Shown here: piece by piece, positions 45,599-55,152 of the stretch | Numbering within the stretch: position 1 is the stretch's first letter | Layout of the letters: every line of letters starts with the position of its first letter | Assembly: GCA_023390335.1 (NCBI GenBank) | Contig: JAEWCZ010000024.1 | Location: 1 to 64,000, forward strand | Origin: Bacillota bacterium | Lineage (GTDB): Bacteria > Bacillota > Clostridia > Acetivibrionales > DSM-1351 | Direction of reading: 5' to 3' | DNA length: 64,000 nt | Position numbers and translations under genes: made by a program | Notes under the pieces: generated by a model | The model's input: only the letters and a program-made list of their open reading frames with translations | What the model was told of the DNA's origin: nothing | The model's database searches: none

Positions 45599-46834
45599 AT
45601 GAGAGTAAAAAAGATTTTTGCGTTAGTATTGTTAACCATTATTTTAATGCAGTCAATAGTACCATGCTCAGCGATTGTTCAGGACAAAGTTGTTACAATA
45701 AGCTTGGATACTGCATATGAAAGGAGTATTCAGGCTACTAACCAATTCGAAAAAATTGAAAAAAGCTTATTTAAATTGACTAAGCCTTATGGTGCTATAG
45801 AAGAGACACATAAAATAGAGAAGTATGATATGAAGACAGAGTTTAATAGGCTATATGACAAGATGAAGAGCGGTCAGTTCCTTCAGTCATATGAACAGGG
45901 AGAACTGGTAATGTACTATGCAGTATTTAAGGATTCTGATGTATTCGAGAATAAGAGCTTAAAACCTGTGATATACCCTGAAGAATTTCCAAACTGTGAC
46001 GTTTGGTTACAAATGATGCAGTTAAAGATAAATGCGGAGAATCTTAGAAAGGGATTAATTGATGGAGTGAGACAAATATATGACAATATAATATATATAA
46101 AAGATTCTATTGCTTTATCTGAAGAATATCTCAAGGTTATGGAACGTGAATTAAATGGAGTTGAACAGAATTATAAAAACGGAACTATTTCAAAACTTGA
46201 ATATGAAAAATACCTTATGAATTTTGAAATTAAAAAAATTGAATTGAATAAACAGAAACGAACAAAGGAAAATCTAGAATTGAACTTGAAAAAGAATTTG
46301 GGATTGGAGCTAAATGCAATTATAGAAGTTAAGCCTTATAGTATTTCCCATAAAGAATTGTATATACCATCATATGATATCAGCCTGAATAATGCCTTAC
46401 TTAACAGGAGAGAAATAGCATTACCAAAAATGAACAAACTTGTGGCTCAGACCCGTATCCCGTTAATTGACAGGTATTTGACTTACTTGCCTCAAAACGA
46501 AGATTTACAATTATCCATGAAGGAAACGGTGTTAAGTATTGATGAGTTTGATACCGAAATAAAGATACAGGAAGACAATGTAAGAAAGGATATAGATAAC
46601 ATATACGCTAAGGTTTCCTACAACAAAAAGAGTGTTGATATTGAAGCAAGGAAATACAATGAAAGTAAAAAAAGCTATGACAAGGCAAAAATTCAATTTC
46701 AAACAGGTAAGATAAGTAGTACTACGTTGGACTATTCAAGGCTTAGTAGTGAGGCAAGCAAACTAAGTTATGAGAAGGCCATACGTGAGTTGGCGTACCA
46801 AATAAATGTTTTAAACGCTGCCTGTGGAATTTAA
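45599..46834 (+). CDS. TolC-fold secreted coiled-coil protein 1
   Basis: A 411-residue protein. The start at 45599 was chosen because AAAAGGA lies eight bases before it and a signal peptide follows at once (KIFALVLLTIILM). The earlier start would run through a terminator. The body is almost all helix, with the TolC-like repeat pattern: YKNGTISKLEYEKYLMNFE, then LELNLKKNLGLEL, and a second half ending FQTGKISSTTLDYSRL. TolC proteins normally form outer-membrane channels, which a monoderm lacks. Here it may be a wall- or S-layer-associated helical assembly. It is 27 bp from the next TolC-like gene. Confidence 0.7.
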   Translation: MRVKKIFALVLLTIILMQSIVPCSAIVQDKVVTISLDTAYERSIQATNQFEKIEKSLFKLTKPYGAIEETHKIEKYDMKTEFNRLYDKMKSGQFLQSYEQGELVMYYAVFKDSDVFENKSLKPVIYPEEFPNCDVWLQMMQLKINAENLRKGLIDGVRQIYDNIIYIKDSIALSEEYLKVMERELNGVEQNYKNGTISKLEYEKYLMNFEIKKIELNKQKRTKENLELNLKKNLGLELNAIIEVKPYSISHKELYIPSYDISLNNALLNRREIALPKMNKLVAQTRIPLIDRYLTYLPQNEDLQLSMKETVLSIDEFDTEIKIQEDNVRKDIDNIYAKVSYNKKSVDIEARKYNESKKSYDKAKIQFQTGKISSTTLDYSRLSSEASKLSYEKAIRELAYQINVLNAACGI

Positions 46835-46861
46835 AAGCGAACATAGAAAAGGAGAAAAAGT

Positions 46862-47956
46862 ATGAAGAAAATAATAAATACTGTAGTTGTAATAATTACA
46901 ATTATATCAATACTGTCAGTTTTGTCGAACCCGGTGTTTGCAGCATCAAAAGATGAAACGTTAACTTTGGGACAGGCACAAGAGACTGCCTCACAGAATA
47001 ATTCAGTGAAACTTATAGACAATCAAATCGCTAATGCACAAAAAAGGCTTGATTACGCAAGAAGAAAAGCTCAAATTACAGATAGTTCATGGAATACAGA
47101 TGCCAAAAGAGCGGAAATAAAAAAAATAAAGGAGTTAACTCCTGTAGAAAAGGAAAATGCTTTAGCAGTATTGAAACTGCAGAAAACAGAGGAAATATGG
47201 TCGTTGAAGCTTGATATTACAAAATCATATTTTGAATATCTCCTTACAGATGAAAAGATGCAGAGCCAGATAAATGCCATAAGCAGGCTTAATAAAAAAC
47301 TGAAAGTTCTAAAAGCACAGGTTACAGTCGGCGGAGAGACACAGTCTGCTGTTGAAGAAACAGAAATTGCAGTTAAAACTGCGGAACAGCAAAAGGAATT
47401 GATAGAAAGGGATTTGAGTAATTTAGTTATCGATTTGAATTCATTACTTGGTAGACCGTTATCAAGTAAGATAAGCTTAGTAAAGCAAGAGATACCTTTT
47501 TATGAGATTGATAGGATCGAAACAAAAGAGATTCTAAATAACAGAATAGCGCAAAGTTCTTCAATATTGGGAGCACTTAATAACTGGAATGAAGCAAAAA
47601 TTGAATATGCTATAGTGAATTTCAGTTCAACACAGATGATTCCCGACGGCTTGGAAGATGCTGAGGATAAAGTACTGACTTCAGAATATGATTATAATAA
47701 GCTCTTAGTAGATGAAGAAAATAATGTAATGACGGAATACAATACCCTATTAAATTTAAGAGATGATATAGACATTAAAAAAATGGAGGCAAATTTTAAT
47801 CAAAAGCTGATGAATGTTGCAAAAGCTCAATATAATAATGGATATATAAATATTGTTACATATAACGATTCAATCCAAAAGTATGAGGATTCGTTGATTG
47901 CATATAGTAAAGCTAAATTGGATTATTACCTTGCGGCGGAAAAATTTCAAAAATAA
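46862..47956 (+). CDS. TolC-fold secreted coiled-coil protein 2
   Basis: A 364-residue protein with signal peptide (1-27, ending VFAAS). Two TolC-type helical halves follow: LTLGQAQETASQNN, then SLLGRPL at the end of the first half, and YNNGYINIVTYNDSIQKYE in the second. It is paralogous in pattern to the preceding gene and translated from the same message. No ABC exporter or membrane-fusion protein is encoded nearby, so a classical efflux system is not supported. A role in anchoring or organising the S-layer is speculation from context. Confidence 0.72.
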   Translation: MKKIINTVVVIITIISILSVLSNPVFAASKDETLTLGQAQETASQNNSVKLIDNQIANAQKRLDYARRKAQITDSSWNTDAKRAEIKKIKELTPVEKENALAVLKLQKTEEIWSLKLDITKSYFEYLLTDEKMQSQINAISRLNKKLKVLKAQVTVGGETQSAVEETEIAVKTAEQQKELIERDLSNLVIDLNSLLGRPLSSKISLVKQEIPFYEIDRIETKEILNNRIAQSSSILGALNNWNEAKIEYAIVNFSSTQMIPDGLEDAEDKVLTSEYDYNKLLVDEENNVMTEYNTLLNLRDDIDIKKMEANFNQKLMNVAKAQYNNGYINIVTYNDSIQKYEDSLIAYSKAKLDYYLAAEKFQK

Positions 47957-47994
47957 GTATGGAACTTTTTCAAAAAGATTACGTCTTAGTTACG

Positions 47995-48025
47995 GGAGTA
48001 TATTATTTATACTCCTTCTATTTTA
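47995..48025 (+). terminator. Terminator after the TolC-like genes
   Basis: GGAGTATA pairs with TATACTCC, followed by TTCTATTTT. Confidence 0.7.
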
Positions 48026-48138
48026 CACAAATAGAACTATTACCAAAATATTAATTTTTAATTAAGTATAATTAATGGTATAATTCAAAATAGGTTTGAG
48101 TGTAGAAATACATAAAAAATTTGATTAGGGGTGTCATT

Positions 48139-48837
48139 TTGAGTAAAAAAATCTTAATTGTAGACGATGAGAAAAATATTGTCGACATTTTGAAATTCAA
48201 CCTAAAGAAGGAAGGCTATGATACGATAGAGGCCTATGACGGGGAGGAGGCGGTTAATCTAGCACTTTCCCAGAATCCTGATCTCATTTTACTGGATATA
48301 ATGCTTCCAAAAATGGATGGCTTTACTGTATGCAGGAAATTGAGACAATCCATTTCAACACCTATTCTTATGTTGACTGCAAAGGAAGAGGAAGTGGACA
48401 AGGTACTGGGGCTTGAACTTGGAGCAGACGATTATATAACAAAGCCGTTCAGCCCAAGAGAACTTATGGCACGTGTCAAGGCAAACCTCAGGAGGCTGAT
48501 ACCCGGTGAACAGCCTGTGTCGGATAATAATTCGCACATAAACAAATATGGAGATTTAACTATTGATATAGACAGGTATGAGATTAAGAGGGGAGAAGAA
48601 ACTATAGAGCTTACTCTCCGTGAATTTGAACTGGTAAAATTCCTCGCAGCACAGCAAGGAACCATATTTTCAAGAGAAACACTTCTAGAAAAGGTGTGGG
48701 GATATGAATACTACGGGGATGTAAGAACGGTTGACGTTACAGTCAGAAGAGTCAGAGAAAAACTTGAGCAGGATCCTGCAAATCCACAGTATATTGTTAC
48801 TAAAAGAGGAGTCGGATACTATTTCAATAAAATTTAG
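48139..48837 (+). CDS. walR: Response regulator WalR (YycF/PhoP type)
   Basis: A 232-residue OmpR-family regulator starting at TTG, with AGGGGTG before it. The receiver has its phospho-acceptor Asp at about 53 (LLDIMLPKMDG), and the winged-helix DNA-binding domain covers about 130-230. Its place ahead of walK, yycH, yycI and yycJ identifies it as the essential wall-homeostasis regulator, not the similar PhoP. It should control autolysin and peptidoglycan genes. An upstream TATAAT (48079-48084) is the likely -10 element. Confidence 0.88.
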   Translation: MSKKILIVDDEKNIVDILKFNLKKEGYDTIEAYDGEEAVNLALSQNPDLILLDIMLPKMDGFTVCRKLRQSISTPILMLTAKEEEVDKVLGLELGADDYITKPFSPRELMARVKANLRRLIPGEQPVSDNNSHINKYGDLTIDIDRYEIKRGEETIELTLREFELVKFLAAQQGTIFSRETLLEKVWGYEYYGDVRTVDVTVRRVREKLEQDPANPQYIVTKRGVGYYFNKI

Positions 48838-48872
48838 TTTAATTTAACTAAATGTAATATGTAGGAGTTAAC

Positions 48873-50696
48873 ATGAAATTTTGGAAGGGGTTTTTAAGGC
48901 TTCTCAGCAGTCTGCAGTGGAAGCTTGTATATATATTCATTTCTATGTGTATTATTTTGGTTTCCGTTGTATATGTTGTTATTAATACGGGACTTCAGAA
49001 TATATACTATGACAGCTTTGCAAACAGTATCGAAACTGGATACAAAAACTGGATAGATGTAAGAGGTGGAGTTCCGGAGTCCAATCAGAAACTTTCGGAG
49101 TATTTTACTGAAGGCGGGGATGCCCTTTTCTTCGGGGCAAATTCCTCGTATCTAGGAATGACAATAATTGACTTAACAAAGATACAGACTTCTACCGGTG
49201 GAATCCTTTATTCGTCTGAAAAGGGTTATACGGATGATTCTGAAGCGTTTGCAAATAATATAAAAACCAGTGAAAGTCTTATGTCTATATGGGCAGGAAA
49301 TCAACCCCATAAGAACGAGCGTTTAATTAAAGGTTCTAACGGTAAGTATTTTGAATATATTAAACAGCCGAAAGCCAATTTAATTTTTTACTTTACGTAT
49401 CAGGAAGAAGCATGGCTACTAATATTGGAGAAATTTAACTTACTGATACTTTTCAGCGCTCTTATAGCAGTTTTTTTGTCATTGCTTCTGGGGTATATGC
49501 TTTCAAAGACTATTACATCTCCGATAATAAGTGTTATGCATAAGGCTGAAAAAGTGGCCGAAGGAGAATTCGGAGAACAGTTGGCGGTTAAATCTGAAGA
49601 CGAAATAGGAAACCTTACCAAAACCTTCAACTATATGGCATCTGAGCTTAAGAAGACCTTGTCCGAAATTTCAAGTGAGAAGAACAAGGTCGAGACGATA
49701 CTAAACTATATGGCTGACGGTGTGATAGCCTTTGACTTAAAGGGAAGGGCAATCCATGCTAACCCAGCAGCAATAAAACTGCTTGGGAATGACGTGGTAA
49801 ACAATCCTTTCAAAGAATTCGCAGAGAAGGTAGGCCTGGACGTCAGAATTGAAGATATTGTATATTTTGAAGAATCACCTGTAAGGGAATCCGATACTAT
49901 TATAAATGATATGTATGTAAAGGTGTATTTTGCCGTATTTACAGATACCAATAAAAAACCGGAAGGTATTATTGTCGTGCTTCATGACGCTACTGAACAG
50001 CAAAAGCTTGATAGTATGAGGCGTGAATTTGTGGCAAATGTTTCACATGAACTTCGCACACCTATTACCTCAATAAAAAGTTATACTGAAACACTCTTGG
50101 ACGGCGCAATGGAGGATCAAGAAACAACAAAGCGCTTCCTTAGTGTAATTGATTCCGAAGCCGACAGAATGACTAGATTGGTAAAGGATTTACTTCAATT
50201 GTCGAGGCTTGATAATCAGCAGATGAATTGGAAAATGGATAGTGTGTCTTTGGACTTAATGGTAAAAGCTATTGTGGAAAGGCTGCAAATCGAAGCCCAA
50301 AGAAAGCACCAAAAGCTGGAAAGCTTTGTTATAGGCGATATTCCTTCAATAAATGCAGATAAGGACAGATTGGAACAAGTAATAGTAAACCTTATAAGCA
50401 ACTCAATCAAGTATACCTCCGAATATGGGGAAATAACAGTATATGTAGGTATAATCTATAACGATATATATGTAAAAGTTACAGATACGGGGATAGGGAT
50501 TCCCAGTGAGTCCTTACCTAGGGTGTTCGAAAGATTCTACAGGGTAGACAAGGCAAGGTCTAGAGATATGGGGGGCACAGGATTGGGTCTTTCCATTGCA
50601 AAGGAAATTGTTCAGGCACACGGCGGTACTATAAATATTTCCAGTGAAATAGGAAAAGGAACAGAGGTCACAGTTAAACTGCCACGTGCAGTGTAA
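48873..50696 (+). CDS. walK: Sensor histidine kinase WalK (YycG)
   Basis: A 607-residue membrane kinase. TM1 (about 15-37), an extracellular sensor domain (about 38-185) and TM2 (about 188-212) are followed by HAMP (to ~265) and PAS (about 275-375). The HisKA box has phospho-His 392 in FVANVSHELRTP, and the ATPase domain shows DTGIGIP and GGTGLGLSIAKEI. This is the full WalK layout. It probably senses lipid II or wall status and phosphorylates WalR. It begins 35 bp after walR. Confidence 0.92.
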   Translation: MKFWKGFLRLLSSLQWKLVYIFISMCIILVSVVYVVINTGLQNIYYDSFANSIETGYKNWIDVRGGVPESNQKLSEYFTEGGDALFFGANSSYLGMTIIDLTKIQTSTGGILYSSEKGYTDDSEAFANNIKTSESLMSIWAGNQPHKNERLIKGSNGKYFEYIKQPKANLIFYFTYQEEAWLLILEKFNLLILFSALIAVFLSLLLGYMLSKTITSPIISVMHKAEKVAEGEFGEQLAVKSEDEIGNLTKTFNYMASELKKTLSEISSEKNKVETILNYMADGVIAFDLKGRAIHANPAAIKLLGNDVVNNPFKEFAEKVGLDVRIEDIVYFEESPVRESDTIINDMYVKVYFAVFTDTNKKPEGIIVVLHDATEQQKLDSMRREFVANVSHELRTPITSIKSYTETLLDGAMEDQETTKRFLSVIDSEADRMTRLVKDLLQLSRLDNQQMNWKMDSVSLDLMVKAIVERLQIEAQRKHQKLESFVIGDIPSINADKDRLEQVIVNLISNSIKYTSEYGEITVYVGIIYNDIYVKVTDTGIGIPSESLPRVFERFYRVDKARSRDMGGTGLGLSIAKEIVQAHGGTINISSEIGKGTEVTVKLPRAV

Positions 50697-50802
50697 ATAT
50701 TTTTTAAATACCATGTAATGGAATTGTAACAGAATTTGTATTATAATAGATATATAGTACTGAGAAATAGTACAAATAGTCGTTTTTTCTTGAGGTGATA
50801 GT

Positions 50803-51240
50803 ATGAAATCAAAGATACTGATTTTTATTATAATAGTTTCTGTTTTGACAGCTGTATTCGTAACACCTGTAATGGCTACAAATGTTGTCAAGATTACAAG
50901 ACCGGATGGCAATGAGGTAGTAGAAAAGCCTATATTCTCAATTTGTGGCGTGTGTACCTATGATGAAACTTTTATTGAGTTTCAGTATTGGGATAAAGTT
51001 ACTGAGAAGTATCAGCCTCTTGAGACAACTGACGGAGACTTAACTTTTAAAGTAGGAAGCAGTAAACTTTTTGGTAAAAACGTTGAACTTAAATATAAGG
51101 GTGAAAATCATATTAAAGTTATAGCATATACTAAGGCTACCAAAGAAGATCCGCAGACCAAGGATTACACAATTATTTATGCAGCAGAAAAGAAGAGTTT
51201 GTTAGATAATATCCGTAATTGGCTATTAGATAAATTTTAA
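50803..51240 (+). CDS. Small secreted protein inserted in the wal operon
   Basis: A 145-residue protein with a signal peptide (1-25, ending VMATN). The mature part looks like one Ig-like beta domain (VVKITRPDGNEVVEKPIFSI onward), ending in a short amphipathic helix (LLDNIRNWLLDKF). I do not recognise the family. It lies between walK and yycH, where Bacillus has no gene. It ends six bases before yycH, so it is part of the operon. It may sense or buffer wall signals at the surface; this is inferred. Confidence 0.65.
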   Translation: MKSKILIFIIIVSVLTAVFVTPVMATNVVKITRPDGNEVVEKPIFSICGVCTYDETFIEFQYWDKVTEKYQPLETTDGDLTFKVGSSKLFGKNVELKYKGENHIKVIAYTKATKEDPQTKDYTIIYAAEKKSLLDNIRNWLLDKF

Positions 51241-51246
51241 AATATT

Positions 51247-52752
51247 ATGATAAAATTAAATTCAAAAAAAGTTAGATTTTATTTCGAAAAGCTTAAGACA
51301 TTTTTTTTGATATTTTTAATAATTCTTTGCGTAGTACAGGTGGGAATTCTCTGGAGTACTCAGTCCAGTAGTTTCCCTTTTTTATCGTCTCTTTTTTCCG
51401 ATTCCAAAATTGCCTTACAGGTATCGGTAGAAGACACAAAAACAAAGTATCTTCTACCTTCAAGAATTGTGCTGTCAACAGACTTTGACGGAGATCATTT
51501 TATTATCCCAAATGGGTCAAAAGATTATAACAAGATTTGGGACGGTGCTAAGCTGTACATGAGCCAGGCATTGGATGTCAAACCCCAAAAGACTCAACCT
51601 TACAATGATAAGTTGTGGGGCAAAATGGCAGCTAGCAAGCCGTATATGCTCGAATTTAAGACACCTATTCCCATAGATATTGTTAAATGGGTATTAAATC
51701 TTAAACCCTCAGCAGGAGATGGTCTTTCAAGTATTTACAAGGTAATCATATGTCCAGATGACTCGGATAACGGGTACAATGACACTCTTTATATCAGAGA
51801 TGACACAAATATATATACATATAGTTTGACCAATAAAATTAAGTCGTTGAGAAGTGAGGAATTTACAGAGATGTATAATATCCTCAAAGAAAATCCGGCA
51901 GCAAAAAATTATCAGACTGCTGCTGAAAAGTGGGGTAAATCCGAAGAAATAAATTTTCCCAATGATATGCTTGGTCCAATGCTAGACAATACTGATGAAG
52001 TTTATCCAAACATCACATGTTCAACTTTTTCAGGGATGGATGAAAGAAACTTAAATTCTCTAGATTATGAAGACTATGAAAAGATTGCTTCGGAGCTTTT
52101 TGGAGAGTCTAGTAGGGATTATGACTATTACAGGGATAACAATGGTTCAGTGGTTTTTAAAAGACTTGATATAGTGTATCGACTATACAAAGATTCGGTT
52201 TTGGAATATAAATACACTGGAAGTCAATCATCAGCTTATAATCTCAAATTATTGGATGCCTATAAGAAAGCAATAGAATTTATCATAGATGTTAACAAAC
52301 AGAATAATTTTCTGTCAAAAGTAAATGTATATCTCAGTTCATATGAAGAACAGGCAAACTCATATATTTTTAAGTTTGACTATTCAATTATGGTAAACGA
52401 ACAATTTGGCGAGGTTCCTGTGATACTGAAAGATTACTCAGTTGCAAAGGGCATGGACAAGCAAGAAAGCTGTATTGTTATTGAGGCAAATTCAAAGAGA
52501 ATTGTACATTGCCAAATTCTACCTATTAAGTTTAAAATCGGTAAACCAGTTAATTATCAGTGGGCATTTCAATACATGTATTCCAAAGCATTTGAAAAAT
52601 ATCCTGAGTTAAACAATAAAAATATGTCGGTCAAGAATTTCGGGATATATTATGTATTGTCAAATTCTGCTCTTAAAGAACATGTAGCTCCAAGCTTTGT
52701 CCTGTATACCGAAGATAACGGCAGGTATGTGGTGCCTTTAAATGAAAAATAA
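51247..52752 (+). CDS. yycH: Two-component regulator YycH (WalH)
   Basis: A 501-residue protein with one N-terminal TM helix (about 15-38) and a large extracytoplasmic domain, the layout of YycH. With YycI it contacts WalK in the membrane and modulates its activity in Bacillus and Staphylococcus. Sequence resemblance is modest, and the assignment leans on operon position and topology. Its start is close to the previous stop (six bases), with a weak ribosome site, suggesting coupled translation. Confidence 0.75.
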   Translation: MIKLNSKKVRFYFEKLKTFFLIFLIILCVVQVGILWSTQSSSFPFLSSLFSDSKIALQVSVEDTKTKYLLPSRIVLSTDFDGDHFIIPNGSKDYNKIWDGAKLYMSQALDVKPQKTQPYNDKLWGKMAASKPYMLEFKTPIPIDIVKWVLNLKPSAGDGLSSIYKVIICPDDSDNGYNDTLYIRDDTNIYTYSLTNKIKSLRSEEFTEMYNILKENPAAKNYQTAAEKWGKSEEINFPNDMLGPMLDNTDEVYPNITCSTFSGMDERNLNSLDYEDYEKIASELFGESSRDYDYYRDNNGSVVFKRLDIVYRLYKDSVLEYKYTGSQSSAYNLKLLDAYKKAIEFIIDVNKQNNFLSKVNVYLSSYEEQANSYIFKFDYSIMVNEQFGEVPVILKDYSVAKGMDKQESCIVIEANSKRIVHCQILPIKFKIGKPVNYQWAFQYMYSKAFEKYPELNNKNMSVKNFGIYYVLSNSALKEHVAPSFVLYTEDNGRYVVPLNEK

Positions 52753-52824
52753 AAGATAATACAAGAATGTGATTATATTAGAGCACAAAGGGAAATAATA
52801 ACATAATGACCAGAGGGAGGATAA

Positions 52825-53658
52825 ATGGACTGGAAAAGAGCCAAGATAATTTTAATACTAGTATTTACAATATTGAATATAGTTTTGGCTTTCGCCTGGT
52901 ACAGAAATATAAAGGTTGATCAGGTATCGCAACAAACTATAACTAATACGGGACTAATTATGGCTAAAAACGGTATAAATGTAGAATGTCCCATACCCAA
53001 ATATAAAGGCAAGGATTACATACTCCAATGTGAAGAAAAACCCTTAAATAAGTCAAAGATCGCTGATGTACTACTTGGGAAAGGGTATGTTAAATCGGGT
53101 AAAGATACATATACCAAGGATGCGAATAAGCTTATATTCACCTCAGAGTCGGGTTTTGAGTATACAGGCACTGGTGAAAACAGTGTGAAAGTTTATACCG
53201 ACAGCAAAGATGGAATAAATGCCAAATTTAAAGCATTGGCATCTAAAATGGATTTACCATTCGATGAGTTCAAGCAGGATTATTACCCTGACACAAAGAA
53301 AATTAACGAAAAGCAGCTGACATATAAAGGGTTTTACAAGGGATACGAGGTCTTTGACAATTATGTTGAAATTCAGGTAATAAATAAGGAAATATGTGGA
53401 TTGAAATACCAATATAAAAAGCCTATAAGTATAACAGCAAGAAAAGATATAAATGTTATACCCGTGTATCAGATTTTAATAACGAAAATGACAAAATACC
53501 AAGGTATTGACATATGTAATGTTGATATGGGATTTAAGGGATATACCGGGGTTGACAAGGAAACAAAGACCCTTTACGAAGGGTTATCCTGGAGAATAAG
53601 AAATACTGATGGAAAAGAGTTTTATTTTAATGCACGTAATGGGGAAGAAATAAAATAG
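52825..53658 (+). CDS. yycI: Two-component regulator YycI (WalI)
   Basis: A 277-residue protein beginning MDWKRAKIILILVFTILNI, the highly characteristic YycI opening with one TM helix (about 7-27). The extracytoplasmic domain ends with SWRIRNTDGKEFYFNARNGE, also typical. It pairs with YycH to set WalK activity. A GAGGGAGG ribosome site precedes the ATG. Confidence 0.87.
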   Translation: MDWKRAKIILILVFTILNIVLAFAWYRNIKVDQVSQQTITNTGLIMAKNGINVECPIPKYKGKDYILQCEEKPLNKSKIADVLLGKGYVKSGKDTYTKDANKLIFTSESGFEYTGTGENSVKVYTDSKDGINAKFKALASKMDLPFDEFKQDYYPDTKKINEKQLTYKGFYKGYEVFDNYVEIQVINKEICGLKYQYKKPISITARKDINVIPVYQILITKMTKYQGIDICNVDMGFKGYTGVDKETKTLYEGLSWRIRNTDGKEFYFNARNGEEIK

Positions 53659-53851
53659 CTAAGATTGGTAAATTTTAATATATGATATTAATGGTAGAAT
53701 AATTTAAATCTAAATGGTATAATGAAATCGTGTGTGTAATGTTTTAGCAGTTGCTATTTGATTACATAATTTGAAGTATTTGAAGATGTACCATTTGCTT
53801 TATTAAACAGGTATTGCTGTTTATAGCTTGGACAGTTTATACAAAAGGTTG

Positions 53852-55129
53852 GTGTATAAGGGTTTGGATAAGTTTATAATAAATGGGCCATGTCCCCTAA
53901 ACGGCGAAGTTACAATTAGCGGAGCCAAGAATGCTGCAGTAGCTGTTTTGCCTGCTGCACTCATTATAAACGGTATCAGCCGGATAGAAAATGTTCCTGA
54001 TATCAAGGATGTAAAAGTATTATTAGAGATACTCGGTAAATTAGGTGCTAAAATTACTAAAGAAGACGCCAACACCGTTATATGTGACACCAGAGAAATC
54101 AATTGCTGGACAGCTCCATATGAGCTTGTAAAAAGTATGAGAGCTTCTTACTATTTATTGGGAGCATTGATTGCAAGGTTCGGGAGAGCAGAGGTATCAC
54201 TTCCAGGTGGGTGTGATTTCGGATTTAGACCTATTGATCAACACATTAAGGGTTTCGAAGCAATGGGAGCTAGTGTTGAGATTGAGCATGGTATTGTTAA
54301 GGTAGATGCCTCAAATCTTACTGGAGCTCAGATTTACCTTGATGTTGTAAGCGTAGGTGCTACTATAAACCTGATGCTGGCAGCCGTGAAGGCCAATGGG
54401 CAGACTACTATTGAAAATGCTGCCAAGGAACCACATGTAGTTGATGTTGCTAATTTTCTCAACGCCATGGGTGCAAGTATCAGAGGTGCAGGAACAGATG
54501 TCATAAAAATAAAGGGTGTTGAACATCTGAACGGCGGAGGAACACATTCTATTATTCCTGATATGATTGAGGCAGGAACTTTTATGATTGCTGCTGCTGC
54601 TACTCAAGGGGATGTAATTGTAAGAAATGTTATTCCTAAGCATATGGAATCGCTTACTGCTAAACTGATTGAAATGGGCGTAACCGTTCAGGAAGATGAA
54701 GATTTCATAAGAATTATAGGTGGAAAAAAGATTCGAAATGTAAACATAATGACGTTACCTTATCCGGGATTTCCTACTGACCTTCATCCTCAAGCCACAG
54801 TGCTTTTGAGCCGTGCAGAGGGTGTAAGTACTATCACGGAAGGCGTGTGGGATTCCAGGTTCCAGTATGTGGATGAACTAAAAAGGATGGGTGCAAGGAT
54901 TAAGGTTGAAGGAAGAATTGCCGTCATAGATGGTGGAAGTCAACTTTCAGGTGCACCTGTAAAAGCTACTGATTTGAGAGCGGGGGCTGCTATGGTTCTT
55001 GCAGGATTAATCTCAAAGGGGCGTACGGAAATTTTGAATATCAAATATATAGACAGAGGATATGAGGACTTTGTACACAAGCTGAATATTCTCGGAGCCG
55101 ATATCAGCAGGGTGCCGTGTGAAGATTAA
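53852..55129 (+). CDS. murA: UDP-N-acetylglucosamine 1-carboxyvinyltransferase
   Basis: First committed step of peptidoglycan synthesis. The protein body begins DKFIINGPCPLNGEVTISGAKN. The active-site cysteine (the fosfomycin target) is in PGGCDFGFRPIDQH, and the C-terminal half ends YIDRGYEDFVHKLN. The start is ambiguous: GTG at 53852 follows AAAAGG closely, TTG at 53864 fits family alignments (MDKF), and TTG at 53828 is the longest option. A possible promoter -10 (TATAAT, 53718-53723) lies upstream. Placement in the wal operon links wall precursor supply to wall signalling. Confidence 0.92.
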   Translation: MYKGLDKFIINGPCPLNGEVTISGAKNAAVAVLPAALIINGISRIENVPDIKDVKVLLEILGKLGAKITKEDANTVICDTREINCWTAPYELVKSMRASYYLLGALIARFGRAEVSLPGGCDFGFRPIDQHIKGFEAMGASVEIEHGIVKVDASNLTGAQIYLDVVSVGATINLMLAAVKANGQTTIENAAKEPHVVDVANFLNAMGASIRGAGTDVIKIKGVEHLNGGGTHSIIPDMIEAGTFMIAAAATQGDVIVRNVIPKHMESLTAKLIEMGVTVQEDEDFIRIIGGKKIRNVNIMTLPYPGFPTDLHPQATVLLSRAEGVSTITEGVWDSRFQYVDELKRMGARIKVEGRIAVIDGGSQLSGAPVKATDLRAGAAMVLAGLISKGRTEILNIKYIDRGYEDFVHKLNILGADISRVPCED

Positions 55130-55152
55130 TAATATACGATGGGGTTAATTAA

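Noticed and set aside
45599..47956. Tripartite drug efflux operon
   Set aside because: Two TolC-like genes occur, but no ABC/RND pump or membrane-fusion protein is encoded nearby.
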